From contig JADGJC010000377.1 in assembly GCA_027596075.1 (NCBI GenBank), positions 1 through 35,967 on the forward strand: a stretch of DNA of 35,967 nucleotides, in the 5' to 3' direction. A program made the position numbers and the translations under genes. Each line of letters starts with the position of its first letter. Positions within the stretch are counted from its first letter, which is position 1. The notes under the pieces were generated by a model that was given only the letters and a program-made list of their open reading frames with translations, was not told the origin of the DNA and ran no database searches. This document shows, piece by piece, positions 10,315-20,703 of this stretch. The DNA comes from Rhizophlyctis rosea. Taxonomy: Eukaryota > Chytridiomycota > Chytridiomycetes > Rhizophlyctidales > Rhizophlyctidaceae.

Positions 10315-13300
10315 TCAGTGTACAGATTTGAGATCTGAATCAACTGGGCGCCCGCCAACCTTGGGTTCCCCAGCTTTGTGCTTAGCCCTCCATCCGGCCC
10401 ACGGCTCGGAAATATACTCCTCATAAATCTCGGCTTCATCATCCCACGTCAACATTTGCGAGATCCTGCTCACAAAGTCGTTCCACTCCTCTTCGCCCGC
10501 AACCCGCTTCAACAATGGGTCACTCCACAACAGGAGACGACGGGCGTAGCCGGTGTACGGCTTCTCACCATCGTCAGGGAGGTCAACGATGCGGTTGCAT
10601 TCGGAGATGATTTGAGAAATTAGCGGCTCGTCTTGGGAGCGAAGGGCGTTGTAGAGGGCTTGGCGGGTGCGATCGTCGGAAGCGGTGATGGAACCTTCGA
10701 AGTGCATGCGGTCCAGGCGACAGAGGAGGTGTACACCTCGACCGCGGGTGGACTGTTCCGCAAAGTCGCGTTGGAGGAGGATTTCGTCAATGTTTTCTTC
10801 GAGGTATGGCCCGTGCATGCCGGTGGTGTGGTCCATGTAGCGGAGGACTTGGGCGCCGCCGATGCCTGTATGTGCGGCGAAGAAATGGGGAAGGAAGAGT
10901 ATTAGTGTGCGGTTTGCGGGAAAATCGGACGGATGGCAGGCACAAAACTTCGAAAGAACGTACCGATCCCGTCGACACCCGCAAGCGCTGCGTCACGGAT
11001 CTGATGAAACTTGAAACCAGCAGACATGTATGTGACGAAACCGGCTTGATGAGCGAGGTGGACCAATTCTAGTGCGTTCTCGAAGCCCAGTTGTTCGACG
11101 ATGCACTTGCTCGGATCTGTTGGACAACATCATTGAATGAGGCGGGTCAAATTTAGCAGGAAAACGAAGGCGAAAGACTTACACTTGTCGCTCGCACCAT
11201 CCCAAGTCACCTTATCAAAACCTCCAAGAGACGCGACCTCAATCGCACGGCGGCCAATATCCATCTGCTCAGTCAACAATCGGGGGCTTTCAGGAGAGTA
11301 AGGCGCTAGATCGTCGACAATTGTGGTGTTCAAGTTCCAGGCGCAAGAGAGAAACTGCCTTCCACTAGCACGTAAAGTGTTTCCCGCAAGGCCGCGCATG
11401 TATTTGACCATTTGAGAGGTGGTGAGACCGTCCATGGCAACCTTGCATTCCGCGGATCCCATGCTGAAGGCCGCCTAGATTCAGGAGAGATGGATTTGTT
11501 ATTGAAATGGCCTGGTGGGATATCGAGGCGATAAAGAAAAACTCACGCTTGCGGCGGCCCCCGTCGTGTTTACGACTTTGATATAGTCGTGCTCAAAGTT
11601 TCCTCCGTCCTTGAGCATGCGGCCGACAAAGTACTGAACAACAAACATATCATCAGATGGATTGCGGGCAACAATGTCAGAGCTTTTCAAAACTACTTAC
11701 CGTGGTGGGAGCGGCACTTCCAACTTGCAATCGAACCTTCGCAAAATCCACCAAAGACGGGATCCGATAGCTCTCGCATTCAGATCTGGGAAGGTGACCG
11801 GGCCGTTCCAAATGTTCAACATGAACAATTGCGCCCTTCATCCATTCGGTTTTGTGCGTGGTACCCATGACGTGGCCGTCCCCCGGGTCCGTCAAACTCA
11901 TATAAGTTTGCGCGTGAATGCGGAATCCGGGCGTTCCCAAACACCTAGCGATGTGGGAGCTGGCGCAGATGCAGCCTTGTGAGAGTTTGTGGTAGGCGAC
12001 TTGGAGGGCGAGGAACTCGTCGACTGTGTGTGTGGGGGGGAGGAAGGGAGGCACAAGAAGTCAATTTTAATGCAATCAAATGGTGAAATCGAACTGCATT
12101 TTCTAGCCGTACCGGTACACTTCCTGCCCTCATTCCGGACCTCCTGCACCATCTGACTGACGGCGCTCATGTAGTCATCGCCCAACGTCTTGGCCCAGTA
12201 CAAACTCACACCGGAGTCTCCAGCCACAAACCTAAAATACCCATTCACCTCCCGCCCAACAATCTGTTGCTCAACGTTCTTCACCATATCAACAACTTCG
12301 GCGATCACAACGGCCAAGGTGGAAACATGGTCGGCGTCCATGACGCGCTCAACAAGCTTGACGATGTGACCATGTTCGGCGGATGAGGGAGGGTAAATCT
12401 CCTTCGCGCGAACGAGCAGTTGCTGACGAAGGTTGGAAACATCAAATTTGCCATAGTAGGGAAGCTCATGAGAGGAGGTGAACGTGTGCTTGAGATGGTT
12501 GACGCGACGTTTGCATTCTGCGATGCCAAGGATTGTCAAGCAGTCCGAGAGGATGGAGACGGCGATGCGTTTGAAGTTGCCGGGTCCGACGGTCACGGAG
12601 AAACCCTTGGTAGGGTGGTTTGTAAGATTCCATTGAAGTTGGTAGGCGGGAGGTGGAGTAGAGGAGCGAGCGAGGGGAACGGGGATCAAAGACATTGGTG
12701 GTGGACTGGGAGTGCGGGAGAACGGAATTGGAACGATTGTTGGCGTCTTGCGAGGAGACATGGTGTTTTCCAAGATAATCTTTGCGAGTTTTGTCGCTTG
12801 GGGCGAGACAAGGTTTGCAAAAGGACTGATTTCACTGTCCGTGCTGGTTGGCGTTGGCGGCTCACTTGCGGTAACTGTGATCTTCGGATTGATGATGGAC
12901 TCGGTTGTGGGGTGGACGTTGGAAGTGGTGTTGACATTGGTGGTGGCGCCGTCCTTGGTGTCGGCGGTGGTGTGAGCGGTGGTGTTGGCGAATGAGCGTT
13001 GGTGTTGAAGCAGGCTACCCAAGTTGCCAGCCATGCCAAGGACGATGAGGCCGACGGCAGTGGTAACATTTGGTAGGAAAAATGAGACCACTAGTCCAAT
13101 AGCTCCGATTTCCAATGGCAACGTAGCGAGAACTGCAACAAATAGAATCAATTCAGCAAAAATTGTGATATGTTTGATTTCACTTTGAAAGTTGACTATC
13201 ACGCACCGTTGGCGATCTCGCTCCAGACCATCGTGCTGCCTGCATGGCTTTCAGCGTTAGCGGGCTGACTTTTGGCCGTTGCGATGGCTGCTCCGACATT

Positions 13301-13658
13301 CGAGACTGCACAAGCAAGCAACAAGAGTCAGCGATCAGGTGAGTTTGCAAAGTCGAAGTATGTCGTGGACACTTACGGACTCGGGAAACCATGACTCCAA
13401 TCATCAAGGAACCCACAGCACTAGCGACCGGTCCAGCGGTGCCTAGCGATCCGTCACTCAATGCGAGGAGGATAGCTCCTAAATTCACGGAATGTAAGAA
13501 CAGAATTGAGGATTTGGAAACTCCCGCAACTAAATACCGATGGTTGCGCCCGTCGCAAAGGTCTGGACCTGCTTGGAAGTCAACTTCCAATGCAGAATGG
13601 TGTCCCCTTCGTGGATCTTCTCAGCAGCGAGAGCGTTGGACTTCGTTGTCGTTGCCAT
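10315..13658 (-). CDS. Large membrane-anchored protein with TIM-barrel-like C-terminal region, function unknown
   Basis: Nine exons in transcript order, 13658-13538, 13478-13377, 13305-13207, 13132-12113, 12023-11701, 11633-11547, 11474-11183, 11116-10964 and 10865-10315, keep one frame throughout and give 915 residues. Residues 37-74 and 109-148 are hydrophobic, with Gly/Ala-rich segments that look like three or four membrane helices. A Ser/Thr/Pro-rich linker follows (about 150-255), then a mostly helical region (about 265-450). The region from about 556 to 830 is the best candidate for a conserved enzyme-like domain. It includes GGFDKVTWDGASDKYPSKC, AGFVTYMSAGFKFHQI and AGVDGIGIGGAQVLRYMDH, an alternation of strand, helix and Gly-rich turns resembling the phosphate-binding end of a TIM barrel. 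I do not recognise a named family with confidence, so no reaction is proposed. The C-terminus is acidic and Trp-rich. Confidence 0.82.
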
Positions 13659-16105
13659 TTTGGTGTTTGAATTGTATGAGGTGGTGAGTTTTGGGTTGGC
13701 AATGATAATGAGTGAGACGTGTAAGAAAATAATGGGGTTAAATTAGATAAGAAGTGTTTGAATGAGGTCGAAGCGAAAGGAGATCAACTCCGGGATGGGA
13801 AGGGAATTATCGTGGTGAGTGATCGTCTTTTGCCCTTGACATGGGGTATTTATGGCCCTTCTGTGTATTATTACGTAGACGTTCAGATGGCTGGCAATCC
13901 TAATCTTGAACCCTTCTGTGCTGTTGCTCGATTGATAGAAAACAACCAAAATTGGCTAGGGAGCACCAAGGACGAATTTTGCGCCCGTCTGCTCCTCCAC
14001 CAAAATTCGGCAATCTTCTGCTCTCAAAATTTTTGACATCTTCCGTGACTGCGTTGCGTTTATCGGTCACATCTTGTGGACTGCACTCGGCTACATGTGT
14101 TCGTCTGATCATTCGTCCTTACGTTTGATCACCACATTTCATTTCGTCCCCACCTCCCCAATCCAAACGCCACAACGTTTATGTAAACGTGGGCCGCGCA
14201 TACCCTCCCAAAGCGGAAACGGAAATCCTGATTTTGACATCGACACAACGACTTGTGCTGTTTCCATCATAGGCTTGGTTCATGGTTTCCTTTGTTGTAT
14301 TGTTGGACAACGCAGCCCCGCTTGAACCCTAAACTGTAATCACACGGATACATAGTCAACGGTTGCACTACCTGCTGGTTTTCATCTGCACAACAATCAG
14401 CGCAGCAGCAACTCCAGGTCCGACCGAATCTCATATTGACAGAGGGAACAAATGAACGGCAAGGCAGAAGCCGCATAATGTATCATCGGAATTGGTCACT
14501 TCATTCAGACAACCGGGACCACAATTGAGCCACGAAGTGGCTGCTCCTCTACGGTGTCAATCTGACAACTGGTTGCGTTCTGTCCTTGATTTTGGGGAGG
14601 CAGTGACTGGGTCTTTCCACGTCAGGGATGGAGCCAATGCGTCTCTCGAACAACTTTCTTGCGGCGGCTTGATTGAGCACATCGATGCGTTGGCGAGGCA
14701 TTGGCGGTGGAGGATGCTGCCCATCTGTGTCTCGCTGTTGAGGAAGGCGGAAGTCTGTGTTTGTGTTCGACGAAGGGCTGTGCTAATGCTATCCCCGCAT
14801 CGTTTCGCGCGAGGATAGAGGAATCCTTCCAGTCGCGTGAGAGCAAAGATTACCAGACTTGAAGACTGCAGGATTGGTTGTTGTGGTGGGATTGTGTGGA
14901 AAGAATGGATAGACCGGCTGAGGCTGGACGGTGAAGGCCAAGGGTTGGACACCGGAATAACGGATAGAGGTCTCCACGTCGCACAGGCTGGGATGGGACG
15001 AGGAAAAAGGATGCGCTGCTAATGTGATGGTATGTGTGGCGGGACACCTGGTCACAACCATCCATCACTGAAGTCCCATAATGTGTGGTCGGTGTTGCAT
15101 ATCCGCAGGGCGGTATTTGGGCCTTTGAGGAGCGAGAGGGTGACGCGTTTCCAATCCGGCTGGATCCATTTTGTTGCCGATTCCTGTTTGGGGCCCCGGA
15201 GGCACCCTCGGAGGATGAGCCCCAGCACTCCGAACAATGCGCCCTCCGGTTGGTGACTGATCAGATCGATGACGCAGGCGTCACGCAGCTGCAATGCCAA
15301 TTATGCGAGCGCCAACTCGGAACCTCCGATACCCCTGGGACCCTCCCTTTTGCGACATCAATTTGCGCCACCAACTGCCTGTAACTGTTTGAGGGTGGGA
15401 AAGCATTCCTGCGAATCGCTTTCGTTGGAACTTTTTCTGTGTTCTCAGAGAACGAATCAGCCGCTGACAACTGGGACGGCGCACCGGTATGGGCGCGACA
15501 CCCTCTCCTTCTTTGCCGATTATGGACAGTGCACATGCTTAACTTTAAATTTGTAATCACTGGCTTGATTTTTTCCGCTAGACACCCGTAAGCCTCTACG
15601 CATAAAAAAGCACGGAGACACGTCTGCGTTTCGGGAATGCGTTTTCAGTATAGTGGTGCAGTGCATCGTCACATGATCAATGAAAGGCGATCATGGGTGT
15701 TGCTGTGAATAGGAAACTGCGGTCACCACGACGCCGAGCGTGAATTCGTTTGCGAGGTTGCAGCCAGGTTGTTGGGCGGGAGCATACCATTGTTGGGGAA
15801 GCTTCCGGAATGAGATGCGGTTGTCCGATTTTTTCCACCATTTGGGACAGGAGCTCCAATGATTTCCCTCGGTCAAATGACGATATCCATTTCAGCGGAC
15901 CTCATGCATCCAATTCATCCATACTTGCACACACTATTCCGTTTCGCTTACAAATTCACGAAATGTATTTTCGTCTCCTACTGATAATGTGCACACAAAT
16001 ATTCCAGATGTTGGAATGGTCTACGTTCTTTAACACGCTCTCTTATAATATGCAATGTGTTTCTTCAATGCTATCAGCCCTGATGAAAAGCGGGGTCGGG
16101 ACGCC
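13659..16105. other. 2.4-kb intergenic region, no supported gene
   Basis: Many overlapping frames exist on both strands (for example 14492-14818 + and 15085-15384 +). Those checked lack an ATG start, clear splice continuity or recognisable motifs. It includes the promoter of the 915-residue protein gene and the 3' flank of the fusion gene at 16106-17716. A lineage-specific small gene cannot be excluded. Confidence 0.45.
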
Positions 16106-17716
16106 CTACCACAACAGCTCAGCTTGCGCGCCGAGCAAGACTGGGACGTTGAGAGGTGCCTCAACATGATGCAATGCCGTGCGAGCGTGCTTTCCATTCT
16201 TGCCGAGAACGTCCAGAAGGAGCTCGGAAGCAGCATTGAGGACCTTGAAGCAAAATCAATGTTAATGTCGTGAATAGCGAACAAGCATTTGTGCATAAGT
16301 TGCAACACCGCCGGGAATCAGACCAACTCACCTCTGGGGACCTCAAAAATCCTTTGTCGCTAGTGACATTCCCTTCCAACCTGACCATCTTAACTCTAGT
16401 CAGATTCCCACCGCTAGCCTCATGCAGCTGTGCCAACAAGTTCAAAGCGCAAATGCGCGCGGCTTTGATCGCTTCGTCGACGCAAACCACCTTCAAAGGA
16501 TCTTGGGGGTCTTCTGTGCTGTTGGGCACGTTGCCGACTTTGCCCGAGACCGCCAGCACTCCGTCCACCCATGGAAGCTGCAAGCTTGTGGAGATCAGTC
16601 CGGCACTGGTGATGGTGTAAGCCTCGTATGATCCCACAGCGCGTGGAGCGGGAGGGAGAGTGAGACCTAACGCAGCAAGACGGTCGTACGGCGTGGACTC
16701 GAACCAGCTCTCTACGCGAGCCTTGTTTTGGGAGATCCATTTGAGAGCCGCGCGTTTCGGGGACATATTCAAGCGGTTGGTGTAATAGTCCATTTCGGTG
16801 ACTGAGCTGTTGCCGAGGGTAATGTTGGAGAGGATCTTGATGTGGTCCGGATGGAACTTGGAGAGAGAGGCGGAATGAATGATGGGTTGACATGTGTCGA
16901 CGCCTCGGAGGAGGGAGAGCGGTTCTTGGAGGGCGCGGATGGAGTAAGTGTGGTGGAGGAATTGCGGATGCCAGAGAGGTATGACGATCCATTCTGGATG
17001 TGCGAGCAGTTAGCTTGTAGGACCGTTTGTTGAAGTGTATAACAGAATGCCCACCTTCGTTTTGAACGGCCTGCTCAAATGCGTCGAAGCAATCGTCCTG
17101 AGTGCCGGGCGTGAAATGATACCCATGCTCCGCGAGACCATAGGCTTCAATCATTTCCTGATACAGCCATAAGTTCAGCGCATGCCAGGACGGCGTCACC
17201 CCACAAATACCCCAAACACATACCACCGAAAATCTAGAGATCCCTGCGCCCATATTTATGCCCTGCACTTTCTTGATCATCTTCTCCACCACTTCAGGTT
17301 TCTTCAAATCGTCAATACAGGAAACCACTGAAGCGGGGACGTAATCCGGCACGCCCCAGATGCAATAAGGCTCGTAGACCGCATTTTTGAGGACAACAGC
17401 TTCGTCACGGTATTGATCGAGGTACTTTCCTAAAAACACATCAAAGCATACAATGACTTCAGAAAGGTAGTTCCTTATGTCCAACTCTTTTCCTAGAATA
17501 CCTACCATGCGATCCCTCCAACCAACCCAACAAAATATCAATTTCCCCATCCTTCTGCTTTCCAAACATAGCTTCATGCGGGGCAACTTCGACTTCGACG
17601 GAGTACCCAAGCCTTTCGAGCACGTACTGAAAGACTTCGCCGGCAACAAGGTGGAAAGAAAGGCCAATGCGTCCTTGACGAATGACGACCTTCTCAGGAG
17701 ATGCGTTGATGGTCAT
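16106..17716 (-). CDS. OpuAC-type substrate-binding domain fused to YjgF/Rid domain
   Basis: Four exons in transcript order, 17716-17506, 17429-17055, 16993-16332 and 16243-16106, give 461 residues. Residues 1 to about 290 match the glycine-betaine/proline-type ABC substrate-binding fold (OpuAC): an early VEVEVAPHEAMFGKQKDGEI lobe-1 block, DILLGWLEGSHGKYLDQY, YCIWGVPDYVP, a hinge region, and EWIVIPLWHPQFLHHTYSIR. There is no signal peptide or lipobox, so it should be cytosolic, and no ABC permease or ATPase gene is nearby. From about residue 310 the sequence becomes a YjgF/YER057c/UK114 (Rid) domain of the longer type: LGLTLPPAPRAVGSY, GLISTSLQLP, KVGNVP, ARICALNLLAQL and HARTALHHVEAPLNVP. 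Rid proteins hydrolyse reactive enamine/imine intermediates or have related roles. A small-molecule sensor or betaine/amine-related enzyme is inferred, not shown. Confidence 0.85.
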
Positions 17717-17781
17717 AATGAGAGTTGAGTTTTCTTCAGGGGGATGAGAAAATGATAGAATGGGACATTGGTTGCGGATGG

Positions 17782-17843
17782 GAGAGGAAAGGGAACTTGC
17801 AAGGTGGTCTCAGAGGAGAGGAATTTGCAAGGCGGTTTCAGAC
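17782..17843. repeat. Imperfect direct repeat upstream of fusion gene
   Basis: The pattern GAGAGGAA...TTGCAAGG(T/C)GGT(C/T)TCAGA occurs twice with a period of about 35 bp and small differences. It lies about 65-125 bp upstream of the fusion-gene ATG on the minus strand, so it could be a duplicated promoter element. Confidence 0.5.
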
Positions 17844-18908
17844 TTAGGTGTTTCGAAAAGAGACGGTGGTCAAGACTTCGTTCAAGACCGATGCCGCGAA
17901 AGGGAGTCTGCGAATTGACGGAGTCACATTGACATGCACAAATGGCACGCCACGAATGCCACCACTGCCAATCACGAAGAAACAACATTCTTGAAAATAT
18001 CCGAAGGTGGGGGAATCCTGTGTTCTGTGGTGGGCTGTGCTTCCGCAGGTCTGGTTTGCCGATATCAAGATATGATTGGTGGCAGAAACAATCGCATTCG
18101 GGTGTGAAGCTTGTGACGCATATGCCGCATGATAGATGGGATGGTTGCGTTTCAATGTGCGACGGATCCCATCCTTCCCATCTCTATCCTCCTTCCCTTC
18201 CTCCCCTTCGTTAGTTATGTTCCTTTCCAACTTCCCGTTGCGAGCACTGGGACCCAGGGCCCAATTTGCGATCGAGGCGGATTGCGCAGCTCCAGAAAGC
18301 TCCGAGTCAGTTGGCACCCCTCTTTCCGAAGGAGGACGCGTCAAATCTTGCATGGTCGCCACCGCACACCACATCCACCTCCGTGGCTAGCCACACTGTT
18401 CGACACAAAAAACTTTGTGCACCCATCACGATCACAAAAAAGAACAAGGGAAGACCCGTTCGCTGTTTACAAATCAAAAAAACTCCACGGTTTGTCCTGG
18501 TGGGAGGGATGAATGGACAGTTGGGATTGCTTTGCTACGCCAACACCCAGCCCAAGCGCTTGGTGGAGGATATTGCAGTGTGCAGAGATGGTATGCTCAT
18601 AGTTTCCGTGCGGTGCAGCTGTGCAGTCTCTTGTTGAGCTGATACGGACCTGTGTCCACCATTTGACTGAGAAAGATGGATTGCGCCTTGTGGAGCAACG
18701 CATTGGATGCGCACATCGATGAATGCAATGTGAGTGGTGCATCTTGATTTGTAATGGCGTAGAGACACATCCTGTCATTGCATCGTCCAGGAAGAGCAGA
18801 AGTTGGAAGGGGAAGCTCATCGTACAAGACAATCCTTAGCCACAAGGCTAGACGAACCGTTTATGAGATCTTCAGCAAATCGCAAGCCACACGCGGCTAC
18901 GGAAGACA

Positions 18909-18916
18909 TTTATATC
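18909..18916 (+). promoter_or_regulatory. TATA-like box of the quinone oxidoreductase gene
   Basis: TTTATATC lies about 100 bp upstream of the ATG at 19017. The assignment rests only on its position and sequence. Confidence 0.35.
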
Positions 18917-19016
18917 GGCACAGCGTCCTGTCATTCCAACGCTTCCTTTCCAGTCTGAATATTTTGACACCCTTGACATCGACTGGACGTGCTCCTTTTT
19001 GCCATTAATCTTCGCA

Positions 19017-20226
19017 ATGACCATCGCCGAAACATACAAAGCCATCAACATCACCGAAACAGGCGGTGCCGAAGTTCTCGTTGTCCGAGACCTCCCCACT
19101 CCGACGGCGGTTCCTGCGGGAGAAATTTTGGTCAAGAACTTCGTCGCTGGGGTCAATTATATTGGTAAGTTTGTGAAATCGGACTCTGATGAACTGCTGG
19201 TGGGCATGCAACTGACTGCATTTCTTCTCTAGACACCAATGTCCGCAAGGGCGCCATGCCGACCAAGCTGCCTATCACTGTAGGCATGGAAGGCGCTGGA
19301 GTGGTTGAAGCTGTCGGCGAAGGAGTACAGGAGTTCCAACCTGGTAACCGTGTTGCGTAAGCATACTCCTTTCAACTCGATATCATCCGTTGGAGTGCAA
19401 TCCTGACATTGTCAAAACCAGATACGTCGGCATCGGCGTCGAATCCTACGCCCAATACTCTACCGTACCTTCCACCAAGGCCGTCCACATCCCCTCCGAA
19501 ATCCCCTTCGACGCCGCAGCCGCCGCAATGATGCAAGGCCTCACTGCCCATTACCTCATCTCCGACACTTACAAAGTCAAGGCCGGCGATACTGTCCTCA
19601 TCCATGCTGGTGCCGGAGGCATGGGTCAAATCCTTACTCGTCTGGCTGTCGCGAAGGGCGCTACTGTCATTACCACGGTTTCAAGCGAAGAGAAGGCGCA
19701 GATCAGCCGCGCTGCTGGTGCGCATCATGCGGTCAACTACTCAGAGGAAGAATGGGAGGAGAAGGTCAATGAGGCTACTAGCGGCAAGGGCGTTCACGTA
19801 AGTTCTTGTTGAATCATTTCGAAACACCGCTCTTCTGCAACATGAACAATATCTCAACCTTCGAATCGACATGACTTGCAGGTGGTCTACGACTCCGTTG
19901 GCAAAAAGACCTTCGCCTCCTCTTTCGCCCTCCTTCGCAAACGCGGCCACCTCGTACTTTACGGCGCCGCGTCCGGTGCACCAGACCCGATTGCACCTCT
20001 TTCCCTCGGCCCCAAATCCATTTCTCTCACCCGCCCAATGCTCTTCCACTACATTGAAGATCCCAATGAGCTCCGTGCTCGCTCTGCGGAAGTCTTTGAA
20101 TGGGTGCAGAAGGGCATTGTGAGCTTCAGTTTCTTGAGGTTTGCGTTGGAGCAGGCGGAGGAGGCGCATCGGGCGTTGGAGGAGAGGAGGACTACGGGGA
20201 AGATTATTTTGGAGGTTCAGCATTAG
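19017..20226 (+). CDS. NADPH:quinone oxidoreductase (zeta-crystallin-like, MDR)
   Basis: Exons 19017-19164, 19233-19356, 19422-19797 and 19882-20226 give 330 residues, the usual length for this family. The N-terminal GroES-like fold contains AGVNYIDTNVRKG, the family form of the NxxDxxxR motif. It is followed by VGMEGAGVVEAVGEGV and the Rossmann nucleotide-binding loop HAGAGGMGQI (variant of GxGGVG). VVYDSVGKKTF and GHLVLYGAASG complete the pattern, and the C-terminus ends TTGKIILEVQH. The zinc-binding cysteines of alcohol dehydrogenases are absent, consistent with zinc-free quinone reductases that reduce quinones with NADPH in the cytosol. The frame extends upstream only to a TTG at 18999, so the ATG at 19017 is the start. 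It runs tail to tail with the MFS gene at 20704-22672. Confidence 0.95.
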
Positions 20227-20703
20227 ATCCCGATAGTACTTGCAGGTTTTGTAAGATAAACGTGCTTATGAAGGGAATAGAAGTGATGGTGCACTATCTT
20301 AAAGTTGTCTTTGGACGGAATCCGCAAGGAAACTTATCGAGTCTCCGGTTCCTGCTTCGCTCGTGTTACAATTGCGTTGTCTCTTTCAACCCATTTGGGA
20401 AATCGAATGCGGATGTATGAAGGTCAGAGACATTACGTGATACAGTTAGACGTGACGCAATGGAAGTGTTTCGACTTGAGCAATACGACTTTCGAGTGTC
20501 AAGGTTTACCCCACTCACAGTTCAAGACCAACATGTGTCGCAATAGCTCCATCCGTCTGGATTCTGGGGACGTTCAACGCTCAGCATATGTTTAAGAGTG
20601 CACTCCATAACAAATTCAATTCTATTTGAGCATTTTACAACCGTAAGTCCATCTATCTTTCCTCTCCAGTCCATCTATCCTTCCTCTCCAGTCCCTCCAA
20701 ACC
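20227..20703. other. Shared 3' intergenic region of convergent genes
   Basis: It separates the stop codons of the quinone oxidoreductase (+) and the MFS carrier (-). It holds both 3' UTRs and a short tandem repeat at 20646-20698. No gene is seen. Confidence 0.7.
20646..20698. repeat. 22-bp pyrimidine-rich tandem repeat, about 2.4 copies
   Basis: AGTCCATCTATCTTTCCTCTCC is followed directly by a copy differing at one base (period 22), then a partial third unit beginning AGTCC. It lies just beyond the MFS stop codon, in its 3' UTR on the minus strand. Confidence 0.85.

Larger units (their letters stand above)
17717..19016. other. Divergent promoter region, no supported gene
   Basis: This lies between the divergently transcribed fusion gene (-) and quinone oxidoreductase (+). 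An imperfect direct repeat sits at 17782-17843. A 176-codon minus frame at 17844-18374 was judged spurious. A TTTATATC element near 18909-18916 is a candidate TATA box for the oxidoreductase. Confidence 0.5.

Noticed and set aside
14492..15384. Several plus- and minus-strand frames of 60-130 codons
   Set aside because: Those checked lack a true ATG or begin at TTG; the CQLCERQLG string at about 15300 suggested a zinc site, but no second pair of ligands was seen.
17844..18374. 176-codon minus-strand open frame
   Set aside because: Low-complexity, no motif, no splice partner, and it lies in the divergent promoter region between two well-supported genes.
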